Assembly (NCBI GenBank): GCA_029582165.1
Contig: CM055871.1
Span: 29,930,802 to 29,994,801 of the forward strand
Length of the DNA: 64,000 bases
Source of the DNA: Portulaca oleracea
Taxonomy: Eukaryota; Streptophyta; Magnoliopsida; Caryophyllales; Portulacaceae
Direction: 5' to 3'
The notes beneath the pieces were generated by a model. The model was given only the letters and a program-made list of their open reading frames with translations. It had not been told where the DNA came from and ran no database searches. Below are positions 57,533 through 64,000 of the stretch, piece after piece. Both the position numbers and the translations under genes were made by a program. Each line of letters begins with the position of its first letter. The stretch's first letter is position 1.

Positions 57533-57960
57533 TCAGGCTTGGAGTCTCGCTCCGAAGAAATCCTATATGCAAGACAGTGTTCTCATCGGTCTCTGGAACT
57601 GTTGTTCCTTCGGATGGCTCGAACACCGTCCTTCCGAGCCACTCTGCTGATTTCGCTCTGCTTGGTTGGAGTTAGCTTTCCTCGCAAGGATCCGCTCTGC
57701 TAACTCCTCCCTCACTATGCTCACTCGTCAGAGTAACGGTCCGCTTCCTTCGGAATCAGCCCTACTCCTTTTAAGGATTTTCGCTATGCTTTTGGGAGAG
57801 TAAATTCTCCCTCGCTCGCTGTAACCTCCTTCGAACAAAACCAAGCCCAACATTTTCTTACGAATCGGAGTCTTTACTCGCAAGAGGTTGTAGTCTTTCT
57901 ATCTAGCACCTGCGCTATTTTCAGGCTGTTAGTTCCCTTGCAAAAGTTCAAAACGTTCAA
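57533..57960. other. GC-richer island, possible organelle-derived DNA
   Basis: About 430 bases of roughly balanced composition in a very AT-rich setting. It is rich in CTTCGG, CTCGCTC and TCCGCTCTGCT words. No long frame and no tRNA or rRNA core is recognised. The composition and abrupt edges suggest an inserted fragment, for example of mitochondrial DNA, but I cannot confirm that. Confidence 0.25.
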
Positions 57961-58257
57961 ATTGATTTCAATAAGTCTTATTTAAAAATTGTTTTAAAAT
58001 TTATTTTTATTTTAAAAAATCTCGTTTTCGGTACGCGGATCCTAATGATAAATTATACAAGGAGAACAATTACTTATCATGCTAAAATTTAACATTAAGA
58101 ACAATAAGATAGATATAAAAATAATTTGTGTGGATCACAAGTATAAGATTCGTTTTTAACTTAGTATTGAAAAACATAATTTGAATTTTAACACGTCGAT
58201 AATTATTGTGGAATCATTTCAATTAAAATTTTAAGTTGATAATTATTGAGAGCTAAA

Positions 58258-58563
58258 TTAATATACTGAATTTTTGGGGTATTGAATAATAATACACTGA
58301 ACTTTGACATTGAACAGTAATACACTGTACTTTGGAAGTGTTGGACATTAATAATGCACTCATAGCGCAACTCCGGCGGTGGCTAACTTGGTGGTAATCC
58401 TACGTGGTCCGCCTGCCACGTAGGATCTCCACCAAGTTAGCTACCATCGGAATCTTTCCAGGTGTACTATTGTCTAGCACCTCCTAAAATACACTGCATT
58501 ATTGTTTAATGTCAAAATTCAGCGTATTATTATCCAATACCCTAAAAATTCAGTATGTTAACA
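58258..58563. repeat. long foldback element (near-perfect hairpin)
   Basis: Two arms face each other over about 306 bp. The left arm starts TAATATACTGAATTTTTGGG and the right arm, reversed, TAACATACTGAATTTTTAGG. The match runs inward through AATAATACnCTGAA and ends in a tight stem, GGTGGCTAACTTGGTGG with its complement, around 58378-58445. The apex is the palindromic CCTACGTGG...CCACGTAGG. A CTAAA on each side may be a TSD. One arm of the same family lies within the hAT element near 26155-26250. Confidence 0.7.
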
Positions 58564-59270
58564 TCTAAAAATCTTTTAATATTTTAATACACTCCTTCAC
58601 TCGAATGGTTTATAAACTTGAAGCATGAATATCGCAGAGGTTCCTTCAAATTATAAAAATAACTATGGAAAATGCTGAAATTTGAATATGAAAAGTCTTG
58701 GTCCTTATTCTTTATGGGCGTAGGTTAGTCAGCAAACGGAGGGAGTAGACATCTCTCGTACCCGCAATTATTGTTCGTTCGTAATTGAGTTTTTTTTTTT
58801 TCTTTCTTTTAACCAAAATGAGTTTTAAAGAAAAGGAAGAGGGAGATTAGGCAAACATTTAGGAGTATGTTTGGGAAGTACTATTCGTCACTCACGCTCA
58901 GGCTGGTGTGGCTCCTTTTGAAGGTGGATCCGTGGATACACCACTATTCTAGCAATCCTTGGTGGACCCCACAAATCAAGCACTTGAACCTGTAACTCTG
59001 ACTTGCCTGAGTGCAGCCCAGATCATCATATTTATCATCAATCCAGATGAGAACAAAAAAACCCCAGCGTGATCACAGCCGTCAGATGTCAACACTCCCA
59101 TGTGCCCTACCCCCCACCACCATCTTCATATGCTCGCTTTACCAAACTCCCTGTCGAACAACTTAAACCGAACCGGTCATGGTCCAGACCGGAGCGGTCC
59201 AACTGGAAAAACTCCAAACTTGGTGACGGAAGCAGTGACAATAGAGGGCAGGCCCCTCAGCCGACTTTGT
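58564..59270. other. distal upstream region of NAC gene
   Basis: AT-rich to about 58870, then GC-richer up to the promoter. I see no gene. Near 58900 a CACTCACGCTCA string and further down C-rich stretches mark the approach to the NAC promoter. Confidence 0.3.
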
Positions 59271-59277
59271 TGTCTGC

Positions 59278-59368
59278 CACGTGTCCGGCTCACCTCTCTT
59301 GTTTATGTAAATTGTGGGCTTATCTCTCACGTGGCTTCTAGAAACACACCGTCCCTTGCCGACACGTG
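59278..59368 (+). promoter_or_regulatory. cluster of three CACGTG (G-box/ABRE) cores
   Basis: CACGTG occurs at 59278-59283 (in CCACGTGTCC), 59328-59333 (in CTCACGTGGC) and 59363-59368 (in ACACGTGTCC), all within 105 bases of the TATA box. The flanks match the ABA-response element and G-box forms bound by bZIP factors. ATAF-type NAC genes are known to respond to ABA, drought and wounding, so this fits. Regulation here is inferred from sequence only. Confidence 0.7.
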
Positions 59369-59380
59369 TCCTTCCCTTTC

Positions 59381-59390
59381 CTATATATAT
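59381..59390 (+). promoter_or_regulatory. TATA box of NAC gene
   Basis: CTATATATAT lies in a C/T-rich context, 135 bases upstream of the start codon, placing transcription start near 59410-59420. Confidence 0.7.
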
Positions 59391-59525
59391 CCTCTCCTCT
59401 CCCTTGCGTTGTATGTTTCAAGCACTAATCCAACCCCCGACAAGACCAACAAGGACCAGCAACAACAAAGAAAAAATTAAGCAGATCTGCAGCAAGTGAT
59501 CCAAGACTGAAGAGAGTCAAGAAAG

Positions 59526-61310
59526 ATGGCAGCGGATTTGCAGCTACCAGCGGGGTTCAGGTTCCACCCCACAGATGAAGAGCTAGTTGTACACTACTTG
59601 TGCAGAAAATGTGCTTCTCAACCTATTTCTGTCCCTATTATTGCTGAGATTGATCTCTACAAATTTGACCCTTGGGATCTCCCAGGTACACTCCAACACT
59701 CATCACTTTTAACAATTGGTTTTAGATCTAAGGACAATTCAACATAAGCCAACCTAATTGGCCAAAGTATCGAAAACAATTCAATTAACAGTAGGAATGT
59801 TGTAATTGTGATTCAGACATGGCTCTTTACGGGGAGAAAGAGTGGTACTTCTTTTCACCAAGGGACAGGAAGTACCCAAACGGATCACGGCCAAATCGGG
59901 CAGCGGGAAGCGGCTACTGGAAAGCAACTGGAGCGGATAAGCCAATCGGCCACCCAAAACCATTGGCTATTAAGAAGGCGTTGGTATTTTACGCCGGAAA
60001 AGCTCCCAAAGGAGAGAAGACCAATTGGATTATGCACGAGTACCGCCTTGCCGACGTCGATCGCTCCGCCCGTAAAAAGAACAACAGCTTAAGGGTACGT
60101 TTGTCATTTCCTGCCCTTTTGTTTTTATTTTTAAAGTGTTTGTTTTCAATTGTTTATTAAACAAACGCGTAGCCACCTTTGAGCCCACAAGACTTTTGTC
60201 CTTCTCTAGATATTTTATTCGTTTGTGTTTATAAAATAATATTATTTATTTATTATTTTAATTGTTTGTTCATTTGTTTGTTTGTGTTATTTTCTCCACC
60301 AATTGTGTGATGGCAACGTTTGTCTAACTTTTTTTATAAAAAAAAGGAAAGTCTTAAATAAAAAGGCTATATTAGAATTCAGATATTTTTGGAATGAAAG
60401 CATTTTTTCAGCGGACAATTATGTAATAGTTTTGGAAATGGATTATTAATAGTTGGACAAGTGATAATACATTATTCTGATATGTATTTTTTAAAAATAT
60501 TTTTCTAGAATTTATTTTGTGAAATCTTAAATTTAGGTGACCTTTTTTTCTTCTTTTTTTTTACAAAAATTTTGGAGACATTTCAAATCAAAATCATTTC
60601 AAAAAACAAGGAAAACAGAAAAAAGACTCACCTTCCAAAAACGGAAATTATTCCTACTTATCTTATCCCTGGGCCAACCACTGAGATGCACAGCCTTGAT
60701 TTTACACGCTGACATCACAATTCACAACCACCGCCATCACGCATCAATCATCATAGCTAGGTTCAACGGTTCTGATTTGATTCCGCCCATCTAATCTTAT
60801 CTGATAAACTTTTTGCTCGTTTTGTTTTGTTCACAGCTTGATGATTGGGTGTTGTGTCGCATATACAACAAGAAAGGCACAATCGAACGCCAAAACGGTG
60901 GCGTCCAGAAGCAATATCATCAGCAGCAACAATCAAACCCGGTGTACTTCTCGGACGAGGAGAAGAAGCCTCAGATAATCCGTCAGCAGCAGCAGCCGGT
61001 GGTCCACACGACGGCGTTCAACGAGTACGCGCACGTGGACACGGCGTCGGACTCCATGCCCCCGCCGAGACTCCACACCGAGTCGACCAGCAGCGGTTCG
61101 GAGCACGTGTTGTCCCCACCGTCGTCGGAGTTCACGTGCGACAAAGAAGTCCAGAGCGAGCCGAAGTGGACCGACATGGAGTTGGACAAAGCCCTCGATT
61201 TCGGGTTTAATTACGCGGACGCTGGTGCCATCGACAACAATAACCCCTTTGCTCCTACCCAGATGTCGCCTTTGGGAGACATGTTTATGTTCATGCAGAA
61301 GCCCTTCTAA
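59526..61310 (+). CDS. NAC002: NAC transcription factor, ATAF/NAC002 type
   Basis: Three exons: 59526-59685, 59817-60094 and 60837-61310, all GT-AG and in phase. Total 912 nt, 303 residues plus stop. The NAC DNA-binding domain (residues 5 to about 155) shows all five subdomains: [34 protein letters not shown], the [14 protein letters not shown] stretch; [15 protein letters not shown] then MHEYRL; and [13 protein letters not shown]. The C-terminal half is a divergent regulatory region with Gln-rich runs, a Ser/Pro patch and an acidic, Phe-rich end ([11 protein letters not shown]). It closely resembles Arabidopsis ATAF1 (NAC002) and relatives, nuclear regulators of drought, ABA and wounding responses; the exact orthologue is not settled. 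The start has no upstream in-frame ATG in exon 1. The long antisense open frame in exon 3 is a codon-bias shadow. Confidence 0.95.
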
Positions 61311-62202
61311 GTGGGCTGGGTCGGGTTTCAAATCTGTTCCGTAATGTGGGCTCGTCTGAATAAGGGCCAGGCCCAATAAGGTGTTCGTGGTAAGGGCTAC
61401 GTGAGACTCATCCAGTTTGGATGGTGGTCGATGATCGTGCCCTGGTCTTGGGCCTGGGCTTTTGAACCAAGATAATTTATGATTCTCAATAGCACCACTC
61501 TTGGATTGTGGATGTGTATATATCAGGGCCACGATTCGGCCCATGGAGTAGTAAGCAGTAAAGTAAGCAAGTGGTATTGGTCTTTAGGATTGTCTGTTGT
61601 TCACGTACAACTTGTGTTTCATGTTCCTTGGAAGTAGGAAAGAGAATGTTCTAGGGAAATAGGAAACTTCTATCAGTCATTGAAGCACGTAATGTTTTAT
61701 GGAGTAGACTAGGCTTTGTCATGGTATTATTATGTACTATTTGTTACTTCAATTATGTTTACAACCAAGCACACCGTCAATGGATGTGGATTATTTTAAT
61801 AAAGACTTCAGTATTCGTCAAGTTCATTACCATTTTTGAAATACTATTTGGTGAGTAGACTAGGTTTTCTGTTGTAGTCACTATTTCTCACCACAATTAC
61901 GCCAACTGCCGTGCTCATCGTCAAAGGATGTGGATTTTTATTAAAGGATATGTCAACTTTATTATGATTTGAGCAACTTTCAAATATTAATGTCATCCAA
62001 AGTGTTCTATTTCTACCTGTAAAACATTGCTAGTCAGTAGTTATATAATCTTTAAGTCGTATTTATACAAGAGTATCAATATACACATTAGTTATTATTG
62101 GGCAGTATGATTTCCTTCAAAAGAAGGGAGAACATGAAGCCCCAAGAATTAAGTATCGATATTTACATTCGTTCTTCTTCATCGTTAGGTATTTTATTAT
62201 TA
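61311..62202. other. NAC 3' UTR and spacer
   Basis: The first 400-500 bases are probably 3' UTR. Repeated phrases such as AGTAGACTAGG and CTGTCGTCAATGGATGTGGATT-like words (near 61700-61930) show a short imperfect duplication (GGATGTGGATT occurs at 61783 and 61927). No further gene is seen. Confidence 0.4.
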
Positions 62203-62390
62203 TTTTTTTTTTTTACATTGGTAAGTAGGGTTACTCATTGGCTCTCCTATCTCAGGGAATGAGTCCACCAATCTATGGAGAAGGGGGAAACCTAGCATAC
62301 ACGCGCCTGTTGCTACTCCCAAAAATCAATCCCGAAACTTGTTGATTAACACAGTGCAGTAGGTACCACTTGAGCTAAGAGCCCATTGGT
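62203..62390 (-). mobile_element. tRNA-derived SINE, minus strand
   Basis: Read on the minus strand from about 62390: GGGCTCTTAGCTCAAGTGGT (A-box-like), then GTTTCGGGATTGA (B-box-like, weakly matching), a body with GGTTTCCCCCTTCTCC and GAGCCAATGAGTAACCC, and a poly(A) tail (T run at about 62203-62214). This is the layout of a plant SINE with a pol III promoter. TTCTTCAT near both edges could be the target duplication, but it is not adjacent to the tail. Confidence 0.6.
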
Positions 62391-62764
62391 TCTTCATGAT
62401 TAATTGTTCTCTGCTTGTCTTTTGACCATTTTGTGCTGAATTGGTGAATCTGCCAATTTGTTATGAAGGCTGTTAACATCAAGATTCTAGTTAGGATCAG
62501 AGCATCCTAGTTAGGATTGATCAAAGTTAGATTCAAAATCGTAGAATTTGATCGAAGATTAGTAAGATTTTAATGCATTAGGAAAATAACAAAAAAATTC
62601 TGTAATGCTTAAAATTTTAACAAATATTCTCCGTAATTGATGCAGTGGATAACATTAATACAATATTTTATTTATTATGGTAAAGTTTAAAGCTGATACG
62701 GTGCGCAAACATTATCAAATTCGTGTAGGATCGTAAACAAAAGATCGTACAATCGTATTGCATA
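62391..62764. other. AT-rich spacer
   Basis: AT-rich, with no gene. Confidence 0.35.
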
Positions 62765-64000
62765 ATCGTTGGTGAAGGGCATAAATCATGGGATTTAGGG
62801 AACTTGTAGGCCAAACAGCCATATGACCATTATATGACAATTTCATGCCTTCTTGGGCCATTCTGCCACCTTATATATAGTCTATGCTTAGGTGATGGCC
62901 AACACATCTAACTTTCACCTTCAAAATTCTTCATTTCATTCCTTATTCCAGGCTTTTGAGAAGAAACTTACCACTTGGATGGGCACCTTATCCTATCCAA
63001 GGAAGAAAAGAGGCAGCTAGGAAAGTACAAGGTCACACATCTCCTAAGTTTGCGACAATTTTGAGTGTATTTTGACTTTCTATAGCAGCAGAGACGTTGT
63101 GAGATAGAAAAATGCATGTATTTCACTTTGACATGAGAGAGTTATGGTCCTCAATTTGGGTACCAACCATTATGTGCCATCGGCAACACCCCCATTGGCT
63201 ACTAATACAAGCCAAGGCTACAAGGAGTTGCTTTGTCTTCCAGCACGGGTGCTAATTAAGTAGCATGTTGATCGACGAAAAGGTGCACTAGTGGTAGAGT
63301 ATTTACAAACCCCCGAGACAAATCGATTGACGCCGTCTTCGATCAACGCCGTCTTCGATCAATGCCTTCTTCGACCCAAATCCCGAGCACAAGTATCAAG
63401 GAAGTCCTTTTTGCTACAGACAATGTTGTCTTCTTATTTTTGTAAAAAGTGAACATTTTATTTTTAAAAAGATGGGCAGAATCCTCTCTAGAATCAGTAA
63501 GACCAAACGACCACACCCCTAAAAATGGCATATTTAATCCTTCGGTTGGGGTTGGCGAGCTGACCATGTCCCCATTTAGTCAGTAAGGTCGTTTGACCTT
63601 TAACCCCAGTTGTCCTCTTTTCTCCCCTCCCCCCCCCCCCCCTTCGAGTTATTGTGGGCAGATAATGTAAAAAAAAATTGCGATCATAAACCCTTGCTAA
63701 CTGTTTGTAAATTTGGTTGATGAAGCACTTGGGTTTCGTGGAGGAGCCTCGAACATCATCAACGTTGGCCAACTATTGCCAACGGAAGAGGAAATATACT
63801 GAAAGCGTCGGTCCGCTGTGGAATGGATTGTTTTGTTGAAGGAACCATGGGATTTTATGTGTGGATTGATTGGTGGCATATCCTGGAGTACATGACTTGC
63901 CACCAGAGACATGCCTATGTTTGCATCGCGGGCTTGACGCACATGACATACTATTTTTCCCAACGGGTGAGGTGGCAGATATGGAGAAGACAATAGATTC
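62765..64000 (+). repeat. retro-like segment, copy of 40921-41400 type, cut by window end
   Basis: Begins with GTTGGTGAAGGGCATAAATCATGGG, a variant of the string at 40926, followed by a TTATATATAG box (62873-62882) and a C/T-rich leader. A coding-like block near 63720-63900 yields VEEPRTSS, LANYCQ and KRKYTE, then, after a one-base frame change, RSAVEWIVLLKEP. The matching block at 41215-41345 has RSVVDWITLLKEP. A poly-C run (about 63628-63643) and two copies of the GACCAAACGACC-type motif (63502, 63586) are inside. The feature continues past the window edge. Confidence 0.4.

Noticed and set aside
60933..61544. 203-codon open frame on the minus strand over the NAC last exon
   Set aside because: It is a GC-codon shadow of the NAC coding sequence. 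It has no start context and no domain.

Overview
The window is nuclear DNA of a flowering plant, most likely a eudicot. The genes have GT-AG introns, the spacers are AT-rich, and there are plant-type LTR retrotransposons, LINEs, a tRNA-derived Au-type SINE, a 5S-rRNA-carrying Cassandra TRIM and many MITEs. I cannot name the species from sequence alone.

Four host genes can be assembled, all on the + strand. (1) 1658-6736: 20S proteasome subunit beta type-3, seven exons, 204 codons, intact. (2) 11733-15308: a conserved but unnamed small plant membrane protein, three exons, with an apparent frameshift in the last exon and a LINE inserted antisense in intron 2. (3) 17739-20143: pirin-like cupin protein, seven exons, 295 codons, with all four metal ligands present. 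(4) 59526-61310: NAC transcription factor of the ATAF/NAC002 type, three exons, 303 codons, behind a promoter with three CACGTG cores and a TATA box. These genes are unrelated in function and do not form a cluster.

The rest is mostly mobile DNA. Many elements can be delimited by target-site duplications (TSDs) visible in the sequence: two solo copia-type LTRs (16133-16707, 30440-30939), two Mutator-like foldback elements (9604-10143, 32682-33210; 9-bp TSDs), two hAT elements (25758-26619, 34741-35480; 8-bp TSDs), PIF/Harbinger-like elements (26644-27591, 28822-29219, 29223-29927, 51564-51803, 53272-53662), a small CACTA-like element (28254-28655) and a Ty1/copia element with both LTRs and a TACTT duplication (44349-49461). 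The copia element is coding-dead: three frame breaks and one amber codon. LINE relics lie at 8180-9102, 12198-14719, 22340-23325, 50022-50865 and 54868-55327.

From 33.7 to 42.4 kb the window is dense in retrotransposon-derived sequence. It holds a trimeric higher-order minisatellite (35806-36312), a decayed plant-mobile-domain pseudogene (about 36874-40405), a motif close to AAGGCCAAACGACTTTTGC repeated more than a dozen times, and a rearranged Cassandra TRIM with an inverted internal fragment. A related retro-like 5' segment recurs at 62765-63993, so the window ends inside a further copy.

The most unusual observations are the two RRM-type LINE relics that pass from ORF1 to a 3' tail with no ORF2 between, the inverted junction in the Cassandra element, the A-B-C higher-order repeat, and two Harbinger-like elements placed back to back on one shared TAA. 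I found no clearly new gene system. The novelty is in the repeat architecture.
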